From NCBI GenBank assembly GCA_034336665.1, contig CM067570.1:26121002-26185001 (forward strand): a DNA stretch of 64,000 nt. The letters are read 5' to 3'. How positions within the stretch are numbered: position 1 is the first letter of the stretch; every line of letters starts with the position of its first letter. Below, in pieces: positions 13,146 to 26,460 of this stretch. Under the pieces are notes generated by a model. The model saw only the letters and a program-made list of their open reading frames with translations. It ran no database searches and was not told where the DNA came from. The translations under genes and the position numbers were made by a program. The stretch is from Luscinia megarhynchos (Eukaryota; Chordata; Aves; Passeriformes; Turdidae).

Positions 13146-14000
13146 AATCCATGAGGGTACAGGGAGGGGCACTTAGACGTAGTAGGATTGAAGAGGCTGA
13201 TTGGTGAGGAAAATGACAAAAAAAGGCAATATAGGTAACAAGGAGCCTGAAAAAATGAGATTATGTATGTCCATGTGCTTGCCAGGTGTGAGTTCCACAA
13301 GGCAGGGAGAATAGTTTAGGTGGTTATAACAGACTATAACCAGAAATAGTGACATAAAATTATCAAACATAACTGACAGTAATATGAGGTCACTTCTCCC
13401 CAGGTTGCCCCTCACACAAGTCTCTGGGAAAAAGGTGAGGAAGTGCTTTTGCATGGCATATGCAGCTGGAGAAAGCATCCTTAGCCCTGATCTCTTCCAT
13501 TTTAATGGGTCTGAGTAGCTGCTGCAGTAAGGGTTTGGGTTTTCCTGCTGCTGTTTACCTCTCTGTTATGATAAATATTGATAGTCTGGCCCAGATCACC
13601 TCCCTTCTCCTTGCTCCACGTGGATCCTTAATGTGCAGGTTTGGGCTGTGCTGGGAAGGGTCTTGCTTCAGCTGATCTCTCTCCCTCTGTTGAGAATCTG
13701 TGGTGCTGGGAAAGGGTAGCATTGGAGGAGAATGTGGGTAGGTGACTGCCATTAGCAGTCTGTAAGGAGAGAGTTGCCAGCAGTAGGGAAATAATGGTGT
13801 GTTGTGCATGTGATCCTTTGCCCTTTTGGCTGATGAAGGAGCCTCAATCAGTCCTACCCCTCTGGGTAGGGGATGGGAGTGCACACTGGGCCCTCTGTTA
13901 ATAGCTGGGAAGAAATTCAAGCAGTCAGCACCACCTCCAACACAGGCAGCCCCTCAGTCAGTGGAATAAGGCGTGAGTTTCTCAACCTTAATGAGCTTGT

Positions 14001-14850
14001 TTTTCCATGAGATTGCTGTAATAAGCTGCAATGAACAAAGGGCTGCAGGATACAGAGTGAGTGGGTGATAGCATGGCAGATGAAATTCCATGTTGATGTA
14101 TGTAGAAGCAACGTGGGGAAAAACAGTGATAAGTGGATGAGTATGCATTAGCTGTTACCACCCAGAAGGGAGATTTGGAGCCATCCTGGGGAGGAAAACT
14201 GTGCAGCATCAGACTGGAGGTGGGAGGAGGGAACAGCCGGGAAAGGAACTGGCAGCAAAACAGAAAACATCATTATACTGCTGTATAAGCCCATGGTACA
14301 TATGTGTCTTGAATGCTGCCTGCAGTTGCTCCCTGAGAGGATGTAGTGAAATGAGAAAAAGTGTGGCAGTGCTGGCAGGAGTCCTGCAAGGTGACAGAGG
14401 GCTTTGGCTGGGAGTGAGAGGCAGGGACAGAGCTGGGAGCAGCCACAGGATGAAATTTTGTTGGTCAGGAGGGACAAACGTTGAGGCAACAGGTATGAAA
14501 TGACTCCCTTATGAAGGGACAGTAATTAAGCCCTTCAGCTTGAAAAAGTGACAGCTGAGGGGGCTATGCTGGGATCGATCCAGTTGTGGTGTGCATGGAG
14601 ATGTGAGTAAGGAATGATCATTCACTGTTTATCACAGCGTGGGAGCTAGGGGACAAGGAACAAAGTTACCATGAAAAAGTTTAAAGGAAAGAGAAAAGAG
14701 CAGTTTTGTTATCAATGCATGGCCAAACCTGGAAGTGGTTGCCACAGGACACAAGTCAGTGACATGTTAATAAATGAGTTCGAGGGGCTTGGAAAAGTTG
14801 TGAAAGTAGTTAAATAGGGATGCTAAACTGAGATGCAGATGCAACCTCCA
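14001..14850 (+). mobile_element. old CR1-like LINE, 3' part of ORF2 and tail
   Basis: On the plus strand the order of diagnostic phrases follows the reptilian/avian CR1-group LINE consensus as I remember it: atggcagatgaaattccatg, gcattagctgttaccaccc, a 'gatttggagccat' phrase, an 'aaaacatcattatactgctg' phrase, then ataagcccatggtacat and gtcttgaatgctgcctgcag, followed by 'cttcagcttgaaaaagtgac' and 'gggagctaggggacaagg'. The copy is interrupted by many indels and stop codons and has no intact frame. It is inferred to be an ancient fossil insertion in the intergenic flank. Divergence is too great to assign a subfamily by eye. Confidence 0.7.
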
Positions 14851-15759
14851 GCTCAAGGAGTTTCTTTGCTTGATATTGCAAGAAATTGGGGGAATTTCCA
14901 TCCTGTTCTTCTCCCATGTTTTGCCCTAAAATGCCACATTGGCTACTGCTGGACAGGATGCAGAAGAAGATGGACTTAAAGTCCAAGGTAGATATGGCAG
15001 AGGCTGTGTTAGGGGTTTAGCTCTGGCTAGATCAGTGCAGACTCCACGTCCTCCAGGAAGCAAAGCCACACTTAGCAATTAATGTACTAGTTCTTGTGAC
15101 TGACATTCTTTCAATACAGTCCTACTCCAGGGAAGAGATAGCTGTTCAGGAGCATGTGAGATTAATTCCAAACAAAGAGTTGTCCAAGCATTTCCTTTAG
15201 AGAAGCAGACACAAGAAGATAGACCTTTGTTCTGCATCACTGACTGCTTTAGGTCATCCCTAGAGATGGATTTAAAGCAAAACCTCTTGAACCCTCTTGA
15301 ACTTTTAAGGAAACTCATTCCTGGGATCTTCCATCTGGCTCAAAAGCTCTGCAAGGGGCTGAGATTCAAACACCTCTGAACTGAGGGGAAGTCTGGAGCC
15401 AGATCCACAGCTGTAGCTCGAGGCCATCCTGAGCTTTTCATGTCAGCTTTCTTTGAGAGCACGGGCTCTGTTCCGCACAGTGCAGATGGGCCACAGGCCA
15501 TGAGGAAGATAGAGGGAGAGGAATTCCTCTCACACACCACTCACACAGAATATTTACCTTCAGGTAAACTATTTTAAGAAGGCTTCATTATATTGGACAG
15601 CTGTTTACTCTGCTGAAAAGTGTGAGGAGTCCTTCTTTTCTGCTTTTCCAAGACTTTCATCTCCCCTCTCTTTCAGGAAGAGTAAATGTAATAAGATTTA
15701 AAGCTCTGCCATGTAATTGTCATAAAGTTTATATCCCATGATTCCTGTTTGTGAGCAGA
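14851..15759. other. intergenic, no feature recognised
   Basis: Nothing coding or repetitive was identified in this stretch. Confidence 0.55.
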
Positions 15760-15990
15760 AATAAATTAAGCACCTGGATAAGCCCTCTTTCTCTCCCCTC
15801 TCCTGAGCACCCAATGTGATGAGAAAATTGCTGAGAAACAACCACAATTAACGATGGGGTCACATTTAGTTCAGCACCATCGGCTGGTTAATTGGCAGAT
15901 TCCATTACAGCTCCCCTTATCTGTGTGCCAACACAGCTTCTAACAAGCTGCTTGCTGGGTAATTAATCCTGTCCAGGGTTTAGATCCTGC
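15760..15990. promoter_or_regulatory. candidate conserved non-coding element
   Basis: Dense homeodomain- and TALE-like words occur here (acaattaacg, gttaattggcagattcc, ggtaattaatcc) with no ORF or repeat signature. The candidate status is based on sequence look only. Confidence 0.35.
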
Positions 15991-18900
15991 AGCTGGGTCT
16001 GTTTTAAGGGACTGTGCCATTACTAACCCCCTGCTAGCAGGGCTCCTTCCCTCAGAGCTCCTGCCTGCAGAGCTGACTGTAGGTCCAAGTGGCAGAAGGG
16101 ACATTGCATACCCTGGAGAAAAGCCAGCCTTGGTTTTGTGAAAGGAATCCAGACCCTGTATTCAGTTTCCTGCTTTTGCTTGATGTTTGCTTGACAGATC
16201 TGTAGTGAGGCAGTGCCTTGAGAAGTGCAGGTAATTTTATTGAACAAATCCATAACAAGATGTAAGCTCTGCTAAAAAAATTGGAATAGTAAGTTCATGA
16301 AGTAACCAAACAGTGTCCTGATTGACAGAAAGAAAGTAAGAGCAAGAGGAAAATGAAAATAGAGACTGGAAAACAGAGCTGGACATTGAATTGGTGGGAA
16401 GGGCCAGGCTTGAGTGTCCATGCACAGGGAAGAGCAGACAGACACCAGCAGAGTCAGCAAACAAGCAGCTACCAGGGAGGTCTGTCACCTCTGTCACTGC
16501 TGTGCCTTCTGCCACAGACACCCAAGTGGGCTTTTGGGTGTGAGGCATACCCTTGTTTGCTCTGGTGAATGGACTAGACAGAGGTACTGATCTTACATGC
16601 TCTGATACAGAAAAGTCCTTTCAGCCTCTCAGGTAAGCTGTAAGTGAGGGAAGATGTGGTGTGCCAAGACATGTGCCAGACAGCCAAAAGGGATGATTAA
16701 GGCAAGAAAATTCAAATATGGTGGGGGGTGAATGATTGGAAATATTCATTCATGTAGCCTCTATTGACTTCTCATGAAAATACTTCTGAAAATGAGTTCA
16801 TGAACAGTAGGTCACTTTGGAAGAACATTCTTGGAGGGAGGGGTGTTGGAGATGTACATGGAGAAGGCATGATGCCAGGATTAGCAGGAATGCATGCAAT
16901 TGAATGCTTTGAGCTGTGGGTAAAGGAGAAAGGTGTTTGTATTTTTACCACCTATTCTCAGTCAGCTTTCACTTAGGAGGAGATTGATTACCTCTAGCTT
17001 TCCTCATAGGAAGCTTTCCTGTATCATGCGCCCTCAGCCCTTGCTTAACTTGCATCAGTCCAATGTCAAAGTAGTCCAGCAGTTGTTAATAGCCAGCCAA
17101 GTGGTTTTTTTTACTTCTGGAAGCTGGAAAAGAAAGGAGATGGTCTCAGAGAGAGGACTTAATGAGATGAATCTTGAGGTATTCCTCAGAGCCCATTTGC
17201 AGCTTGCTCAGTGCAAGAGCACCATGAGCTCAGGGGTCTCTGGGTGAGTTCTCACAGCCAAACTGGGTTTTGCTTCAGCCAACAGCCTGGTGGGCTTGGA
17301 GTGTGCAGGGCAAGCACCAGTCTGAAGGCAGCTTCAGAGCAGAAAGAAAAGACATGTACCTCCTAGCCAAACAGGACAGGAAAGGCTCAGCTGGGCTGTC
17401 TGGGCCACCAGGAGAGGTGGGGACCTGAGACAGCTTCATAGTTGTGAAGGTCTGTTGTAATGGACAGCCATGCACACTATAAAAATTAAAATCCTCATCA
17501 TTAATCTTTTCATAAATCAGATCTGAGCACTGGTCTGCACCTATCAATCCAGGCAGGTGAAACAAACACTCAAGAGGCATGTGATAAAGAGAGATCCTGC
17601 TGATGAGGAGGGACTGCTTTAAAGAGTGGTGCCCCTGGAGGAGCTGGGGAAGGCTTTGTAGCACTGTGCTGAGGAGGGGAGATCAGCATGATAAAGACAG
17701 AATTGCTGAAAGGACACAAAGGGAGCCAGGGAGCAGGAAGGGGAAGGCACTGAACAGGGCATGGGGTCACCAGTTGAAGCCTTGAAGAAGGACTGATGGA
17801 GTGGAGAGAGGGAAGATGGGACTTGTAAAGCAAAGACAACTGTGTGGTTTGGGTGAGCTAGAACGTGGGGAGAGAGGAGATTACATGCTGTAGTGAAAGA
17901 AAGATGTGGATATGCATGTTCAATTTGTTTTGCTCACAATCAGTAGCTGAGAAATCAATACTCATTAACAGCATCAGCAGCCCTCGATTAAAAGAACAAC
18001 AGAATTATGAAGGAAAGCGGATGCCTTCAGACACTGGCAACCAAGAGAAGTAGTGCCTACTGCTCTGTGTCCTTTTTTCCTCTGGGGCTGCAGGGGCTCA
18101 GACAGTTGATCAGAGTTAGATGGTTTTTTCTCCATGATCACTGGTGTCAGAAAGGGAAAGTTTTTAGGAATTTGATAGTGCATGCCCTGGCTGTGTAGGT
18201 TCTCATTTTGTTTCAGGTTCCTGACTAACAAGTGGGAATACTGGAATGTGACAGATGTTTGACAAGTCTGCTTCTGACCCAGGGAACTGCTCCCCCATTT
18301 TCCTGTCCTGTTGCAGTTTAGCTAGACAGCTCTGAGCATGCCTGCTCCTCCTGGGAGCAGGGAGGTCTGGACACCCCAGCTCTGTGATGCTGCCCAGCTT
18401 CTGAGCATGGGGCTTCCAACCCTGCAGCAAGAAGGAGATGTTCCAGAAGAACTTTGCCAGGTTGCCAGTACCTTCATTTTTCCTGACATTTTTCCTGTGC
18501 CTCCACATTTCTCTTTCACCACCATTAGTGCATTTGGGGGATTTTTGCATTTCTGACTGTACTACTATACCACTTTCACAGCCTCAGTTATGGCTGTGGA
18601 TATTTCCATTTCCAGCACTTTGGAGCTCAGAATTTGTCAGGGACCTGAACACTTTTGAAGAAAATTGTCTGAGGAAGGCAAGAGGCACTCCAATATGTCA
18701 AAGAACAGACTGGGACTATTGATGTGTTTGGTGCCATGTTTTCAAACTGCTGCCTGTTGGGAGCCACATCCATCTGTCTTTAGTTTTTTCTTCCACCAGG
18801 AGTATGTACTAAGTGCCATCTGATTTACTCAAAAAGTATGGAACAACCACTGCTGAAGGGAAAAATCTAATGCTTTTTAGGTCATGCTAACTTCAATGGA

Positions 18901-20859
18901 TAAGGCACCTGAAGCTTTGGTATTATTATTGAGAATATCAGAACTGGTGAAGCTTGAAGTACAGCATTTAGAAATTTGGGAAGTTGTTCAGCTGGAGTGG
19001 GAACAGGGTTGATGCAGGAAAATCTTGAGACAATCAAGAGAGAAGTTAGAAGTTTAATGATGATGATGATGATTCTTACTGTTATTATTACCAGTCTGCC
19101 TTTACCAGTGAGAAATTGTATTGGTTTTCCTGTATAACTGCATTACTCAAAAGTATCTTACATATCAAATGTAATTTGTTGAAATCCATAGTCCTGAAGT
19201 TCTGCTAGAAAGGAATATATTATATCCTGTGTTTTTTTTTCTTTTTCTTCAGGAGCCAGTGGTAGCCAATGCAATTTTCCTGTGAGGAAAGAATTTCAAA
19301 GGGTCAGGTCCACATATTTCTGACACCATCTATGGAAATTAGCATTTCTGACAGACCAGCGTGCAAATCTATTTTTTGTGTCTGTGAATGCATTGTGGCC
19401 TCTGTTTGGTTGTTAGGGGAATTCTTGTTTGTTTTCTAGTTTCTGTTGATCTGCTTATGCTATGGAAGGACTGAGTTCTGTGGTGTTGCATCTACATTAT
19501 AAATGCTGTGCACACATTTTATCCAGATACTGTACAGGCTTGTGAGAGTCCCAGAAGTCCCTGACTATCTCAGATGGGATCATTTGCACTTTGTGGAGAG
19601 CAGGACATAAGCCTTGTCATCAGGAAGATGCATTCTATTCTGCCTGCCTTTTTCCACAGGCTTGCTCTGTGCATCCCTTCTGAGACAGACTAAGCATGCT
19701 GTTTATGGATGTGGTATTTTGCTACCAAAACAGTAATGCTATCTGTAGTCCTACTTAGATGTGCTGACACTAATGAGTCTTGTATTAGTAAAAAGATATT
19801 TCCCTCTAATAAGGAAGGTTTTGTTAAATAAGGATGCTTTTTAACAGTTTTCATGCATGGAAGAGAAAGGGATGGAAGAGAGCAGAGATGTGTTGCTTTA
19901 GCTACACTGGTCTAGTTGAAGTAGCACCATTTTTGTGTGTAGACAAGAGCTTAGGAAATGTGCAGGTCTTAGTCTGGGGGCAGGACTTTAAAGCACCCAT
20001 TGAAGTCTAGTGTCAGTTTTCAAGGCTGAAGAATATTATTTTATTTAGGCTTCCAGACCAGCCTTGCTCCAGGAATGCACTTAGGTTGTTTTTAAAGCAA
20101 ACATGAAATCAATAGCCTGGTGTTCTGCTCTGCTATTTCTTGCCAGAGCCTAAGGACCACACATGGGCTTTCCCTCCTCTTCGTCACACTGCCAGGCGTG
20201 CTCCTGGACAGCAGCAGGCAGCTCTCGGGGATGAATGCAGAGAGCTTCCAAATGGCCAGACATGACTGGACATCTGGGCAGCTTTTGCTGCAAAGTATTT
20301 TCCATCAGGCTTCCCTCCAGATATTGCCATGAAAGGACCAACTCACACCACCCTGTCACAGATCCTATCCAGCCTCTGATTTTAGTGGGAGTTTTATCTG
20401 AGCAAAGCTCAAATAGGAGCCTGTTGGCTTACCTCACCATTTACAATGCTCCTGGTGGAAGCTAGGGCTGTGGGTTTCATTCTGACCCTGGCAGACAGCA
20501 GCCCCCAGAGCAATGCAGCACTGTGCCCTCCTGCACTCCACTCCAGTGGTGGGCTTCCACTCACATTTCCCTGGCCTGTCCTCTGGTGCAGGAAAATAAC
20601 TTTCCTCCATCCTGTGCAGGGAACGGGGGCTTCACCTGGAGGAACAGGCTCTGAATGCCTACCCACGAGGACTGACCTGCAGCTGGTACCCATTCCCCAC
20701 CCCAAGCAGCCACCATCCTCACGAGCTAAATAGCAGCCTCTGACCTCTCTTGAGACATGAATGCTCCTTGGGTTTTTAGCAGCTCCCTCGGGCCAGGCAA
20801 GTTCCCGTCCTGCAGGGTTTGAAGCTGAGCCCTATGGTACCAAGACAGGTCCCCAGACA
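15991..20859. other. intergenic, no gene recognised
   Basis: Only short non-credible ORFs are present. A small GAT trinucleotide tract occurs at 19,057-19,073. I see no splice-bounded coding sequence. Confidence 0.55.
19057..19073 (+). repeat. (GAT)n microsatellite
   Basis: Five TGA/GAT units in tandem, possibly polymorphic. Confidence 0.8.
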
Positions 20860-21200
20860 GAAATGAAAACACACATTAGCAAAGAGGAAAGAAACAGGCT
20901 AAAATTGGAAGTGACCATTTTGTGTTTGATGTTATTCAGAGGAGCCTGTTCTTCATTTAGGACATTAATAGTTGTAACAGAAGCTGTAATATTTCAACAA
21001 CAGTGGTGATTAGGAGCAAAGAGGCAGCTAATCTCCATCTAAAAAGAACTAACTAGCCCGTCCTTTAGCCCCCACCGCACTGTCACATTTAAATACCATG
21101 AATATTCACTGCTTGGCACCCAGCTGGCACCTGAGCTGTTTTGACACAAAAACCTTCAAACTCAAAGAGTTTTTAATCAGTCTGCAAGAGAGAGAAGAAG
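20860..21200. promoter_or_regulatory. candidate conserved non-coding element
   Basis: This is a gene-free block with words such as gacattaatagttgtaac, tttaaataccatgaatattc and gtttttaatcag, and with neither repeat nor coding features. It has the look of vertebrate developmental non-coding DNA, but no comparison was possible. Confidence 0.3.
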
Positions 21201-23870
21201 AAAGTGAGAGAAAGAAATAGGAACAGAGAAAATGAACCAGTGAGTTCAACAGAGAGGGGGGTATCCGAATCGTGTTAACCCCTTCCTTTCCCTGCAGACC
21301 TAAGTGGTGTCTCTGCAGCTCTGCAGCTCTCTCCCAGGCTGCAGGGGGATGGAGAAGGGGCACACCATCCCCTCTGGGCAGCCCCACACCTCCTGAGTGC
21401 TCAGTCCTACCCTGGAGCCCTATATTCCTGGTTTCCCATCCTAGCTGAGTGCCCATTCTGCCTGGCTGCCCCATTTCCTCTGGCTATCCCGTTCCACTCC
21501 AACATCCCGTGCTTCTGACACCTCCTCCCACTCACCTTCCCTTACTTTAAACTCATCCCTTTCTGCTGCTTGTGCTCGTTTCCTGGCACAGGGCTTGTTT
21601 ACTCTCACCTTTGGCTGTGTTTGTGACTGGTTCCCATATTCTCCTTGCAGTACAGTTTCACTCTCAGTATGTGATGTGCTTCAGAGCAGCCAGTCTGCCT
21701 GCAAAGAGTTTTCATCTCAGAAAGAGGATCCTCAGCGTTAGCAGCTGCCATCTCCAGTATCCTTACTGGAGTCTCAGAGCTGTCTACAGCCCACACAAAC
21801 CTCTCTGCACCAGCTTTTGCAGCAGGATTGACTATGCAGCTGCAAACACTGAAAATGATGTCTTGTCCTGCAAGAAATAACCCCACAATGCTCTGAAGGG
21901 TAAAGTTTTACCAGTGCTGTGGGGCTGGGCTCTGACAGATCACCCAGCAGCCCCCAGCTAACCTGGGTCAGTCCCACACACACACAAGTGCATTTCTGTG
22001 AGACTAGTCTAAGCACACAACACAGAATTTATACAACTTCATGCTGTTACGTCAGCTTTGGGCTACTTGTGGTGGACAGTTTATAGCTGATTTGGCAGGA
22101 CAGTAGTGTGGTGTAGGAACTGGTCTACTCCAACACTTTGCCATGAAAAAACTGACTTGTCTAAACTTTCTAAATGTGTTTAATTTGGTGGAGTGCTAGA
22201 TCCATGTTTCATGTCATATGGCTGTGGCACTTTTGATCAATACTGGGAACCACAGAATCAGATTTTATAATCAAACCACAACCTAGGTCTCGAAACTTTG
22301 TGGCCCAGACTGCAGACCTCAACCACATGTACCTGCACCTCAGCTGGCAGCTTGTTCAGAGCACAGTGGGGACTTTTCCAAGTGGTGTGGTGAAAAGGGT
22401 GGAGGAACTGGGAGCCACGCCGTGGCAGTGCTGTGTGAGTCAGGTCTGCTCTGCCCTGCTCTGCCCAGGCTGGAGGTGCAGTGTTACGGGTGTCAGGGAA
22501 GGACAGCAAGGAGAAATCAGTGTAAGCACGATGGGGGATGAGAGTTTGGGAGCAGGTTTTTCCTGTGTGGGTTCTCCAAATCTAAAGCTAGTGTAAGATT
22601 TATAAGGAGTTACTGAAGCTGTGATGACTTTTACTGAATACAGTCTGGGACTCCTTTGGGAGGAGGAAGTAGAAAGATTTGGGTTCCACATTTCCTTAGT
22701 GCTCTCAAGATCCCCTGATACTCTCCAGATACAGAGATCTCACCCAGGACTTCAAAATTTACAAGCATGCACACAATAGCCAAATGTGCTTTGTAATCTT
22801 TTCCCAGGCAGCAGACAAAGTGGGTTTTGCATAGATTGGTACTTACTCTATTCAAGTTGATAATTATTTTGAATGGAATACTCCCCATGAAGCATGTCTG
22901 GAACAGCATCAAACCCTATGGGCTGTGGGAGGCTCATCCATCAGCTGCACTCTGGGGTGTATTCTGGAAAAGCTCACAGCTGGATGGGAGGATCCATTTT
23001 CCTATATACTTAAATGAGAAAATAGCAAGAGCTTTTCTTCAGTCTCTTCTTGCCAACATCTGGCCATGACTTAAAATGAATTTGCACAGTTGCTATGAGC
23101 TGTATCTGGGCATGCTTCCTTTGCCCATGGAAAAAAGTGGGAATCTAATCATCCAGTACAAAAAGAAGGTGTTCCAGCTAATATGTGCCTCAAAGACCCT
23201 GAGGACATGGATTTGGAATGTTTTCGAGGAGATGGATCAAAACTATTTTATTTTATATTCACCTACAGTTTTCTGTTGCCTGACTCCATCATATTTCCAT
23301 ACAGCCAGCAGGTTCTGTATTAGGAAAGGAAAATCCAGGGTGAGCTGCAGGCAGCAGAGGTGTTGAACTGGCAGCTCTCACCCACCTGAGTCCACTCTCT
23401 CCCCAGCCTGCCCAAGAGGAGCATGGTGCTGCTGTGGTGGTGCTTTGAGGCTGGGGGGCTCAGATAGGACATGAAACAGAAGCTGTGGCCATCTGTGGCC
23501 ATTAAAATTCCATGACACCTTTTGGTACTGAAGCAGCTGGTGCTAAAAGTAGCCCACTTGCAACACAAGGCAGACAAGCCTTGTGCAGCCTGGGGAGAGG
23601 GTGCCTCATGGGATTTGACCCGTGCTTTTCCTCCTGCAGCAGAGAATGGGACAGACCCTTACACTCACTGCCCAAAAAGTCACTGATCTCAGAGCTGAGA
23701 GCAGAGCTGCTGCATGCCTGTGACCAGAAACCAAGCTGAAGAGGAAAGAGCTATGTATGGATTGTACAGCATGCTAATAAGAGAGCTTTATTGTTCCTGT
23801 GACTGGGTTTACACACAGTGCTGCTGGATGGTGGCACGTAAATAGACAAATCTATTTGCAGGAGGTAGAA
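21201..23870. other. intergenic, no gene recognised
   Basis: No recognisable exon or repeat was seen apart from a short GA-rich patch just before it (about 21,185-21,215). Confidence 0.5.
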
Positions 23871-23941
23871 CCACAGAACAGTTTGGGGTGTAAGGGACCT
23901 TTAAAGCCCATATAGTCCAAATCCCCCTCCAAAAATTTTTA
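23871..23941 (-). mobile_element. CR1 3'-tail fragment
   Basis: On the plus strand the phrase ccacagaacagtttggggtg, followed by taagggacctttaaagccca and tagtccaaatccccctcc, matches the reverse complement of the classic CR1 3' end (cacagaat, ggtttgggttggaagggacc, ttaaagatcatctagtccaa as recalled). Only about 70 bases are left, so this is a strongly 5'-truncated copy inserted on the minus strand. Confidence 0.65.
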
Positions 23942-26159
23942 AAGTTTTTGGGATCCTGGGGATCCTTGCAGTAAGCCACACAGTGAGATGTAGCCTGACA
24001 CTCCAAGGTTATTATGTGAGATAAGAAGGCTCTCAAGCTCTAGGCTGTAGGTTGAATCACATATCTGCAACTTAGAAAACTAAACTTGGGGTGAAAGAAA
24101 GGCCCAATATAAAATGAAGTTTAATCCACCACAGAGAGGGGTAGAAAGCAGGGTGATGGTGGGGACCTTTACTGGCTGACAGTTTACAGATCCGTCCTCA
24201 GCACTAGCTCTCATCCCTGAGTCTCCCTGCTGTGCAGTGACCCAGGGCAGGAACCAATCCAGCTGAAAAATAAACATTTTTTTTTTCTGCTAGAGCTGTT
24301 TTTTATCTGGATGAGCTCTCTGGTCTCATTCAGCATGTGCTACACAGACAGCATGCTGGCATAGCTGGTGGTGCAGGGTATGGGCAAGGAAGCCTTGGGG
24401 AGTGGAAGGGGAGCAGGATTGCTTAAAATGACGTAAGTAGCCCTGGTTCCAAAAACACAACAACAGCCTGCCCAGACTGCTCTCCTGTGTGCCAGGGCTG
24501 ACCTACAGTTTGCACAGAAGGAGCGAGGGGAATAAATGCCTCTCTCTAAAACCCTTCAGGAATTCTCAGGTAATCAGGGCAAACCATCCCGGGATGCTGC
24601 TACTGGGTTTTTGCAGTGCATGCATAAGGATGCTGCAGCCTTAGGAAACTTACTGTGCTGCATCCTGACACTGAAAAACGACAGCAGCACTTTATGTCTG
24701 GGTTTCTTTCTGTCTGCAACTGCTCTCTCGCAGAATCCTTTCTTCTCTGTCCTTCTCTGAGAGGACAGAAATCTGCTATTTACCTTAGCTCCTTCCCTGG
24801 CACATCCCGTGTGCCTGGGAGCTTGCTCAGCATTCCTGGTGTGCCCTCTCTTAGGAAGGTGGTGTGTCTCCACCCCAGGGGAAAGCTGCTTGCTCTGGAA
24901 TGCCCAGGGCACCACCGCAGCCCAGCTGCCCGGGGAGGGAGCTCAGGGCTCGGAGCCCTTTTTGGCTGCCGTGTTTCATCTCCCAGGCAGCATGTGATCC
25001 TCTGAGGTATGCTCTGCCTTCTACAGGGAATGGGTTAACGCTGTAAAATAGCCTTTTTATGGAACCCCTTGGCAACGCAGAAAACTTTCCCATTGCCAGG
25101 GTGTTCTTTTTATTCAACAATTTGTTCCCAGAAAGCAGCCCATTTAAACAGGTTTTCTCTATTAAGGGGCTTCAACTGCATTTGGGTTTTTTTGAGCTTA
25201 TTCAGTGTGCTGTAAACTGCAAAATAGTGTCCCTACAATAGGTTTGTCTGAGGGAACTGAAGTGTGTGCTCCTGTGATTCTGCCTACTGTGGGAGCTCCC
25301 TGAAAGCCAGATGTCACATCCAAAGAGTAATCTGTGTTTACAAACACATGGCCACACATACTCAACATTTTGAGCAGCCACCAAACTGAAATTCAAACCC
25401 TGCAATTTTGCTTCTCTACCCACCTGCCCTGCACACAGCCAAAGCAGGGGAAAAAAAACTTTCCAGAACTTGGAAGGGATCATCTCTTTTATTTAGATGA
25501 GGAAAACACACATTGCTGTCTGCAGAGGGCTGAATTTAACTTCCCAGCTGGGGCCTCTCATCTGTAAGTTCTTGCAGACAGAAAAACACCAACTGCTAGC
25601 AAGATAATCCAATTTCCCTTCTTTCCCACTCGGAGGAAGACTGCCTACTCCCCCACGCCATGTGGGTTTCAGTCTGGCAGAACTTCTCCCAACCACTCTA
25701 CCCCGGGCAAGATCCATATCAAAGCTTCAGCCCCCCGGGGATCATTAGAAGGCATTTATTTCTGCATATTCCAGTCAGGGATGCAGGAGTAGGGGTGGAG
25801 AAGGCAGATAACTTCATTCACAATGCAAATAGGCTGCCCTTGCTTTCAACCTTTTCTTCAAACCTGGAGATATTAAAAAAACATGAGCTCTTCTAAAATA
25901 ATAAATACACTAATTCTGCTGGATGTTATATTGCTGGTGCCTCCAGAAAAGTGCTCTGGCACTATTTGATGAGAAAAGCCAGTGAAATCTGTTAACTCTG
26001 CTCTTGCCCTCGCTCCCCAAATTGCTGTTAAAAGTTCAGTCGAGAGGGCTGAGCCCATATTAGAGCACTTGGCTCATTTAAGAAAGGTTGTTAGTAGGTA
26101 GTTTTGCACAACAGGACTAAGATGCTTGGAGGACTGAGGGGAAAGTCAACCCAATTCTC
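23942..26159. other. intergenic, no gene recognised
   Basis: No coding exon or repeat was recognised. A T-rich, AT-word-containing patch near 25,060-25,200 is a weak non-coding candidate. Confidence 0.5.
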
Positions 26160-26460
26160 TCTGCAAATTTGAAGCACTAGTCTGTGATTTACTAATAGGG
26201 AGCAGTGAGTTATTAAGCTCATCACAACACAGCATACTGCTCCTCTAGTCCAGAGGGAGCCAGCTATTTAATAAATCAGAACCCAGTGCTAAGCTACAGG
26301 GATAAAAGGATCTACATTAATATGAAAATGTTAATATCTGGAAGAGCAGATTATAATCTAAATGGGTTAGAATGAGATAGCACCATTGTTTAGAAGAAAC
26401 AGCTTGCTGCTAATCTCATTAGAGCTGCAATCATACTAGCAGTGGAAGATATCTTCAGAC
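26160..26460. promoter_or_regulatory. candidate conserved non-coding element
   Basis: This AT-rich, repeat-free block carries agctatttaataaatcag, ctacattaatatgaaaatg and gctgctaatctcattagagc, which include several TAAT cores. No ORF is present. Candidate by appearance. Confidence 0.35.
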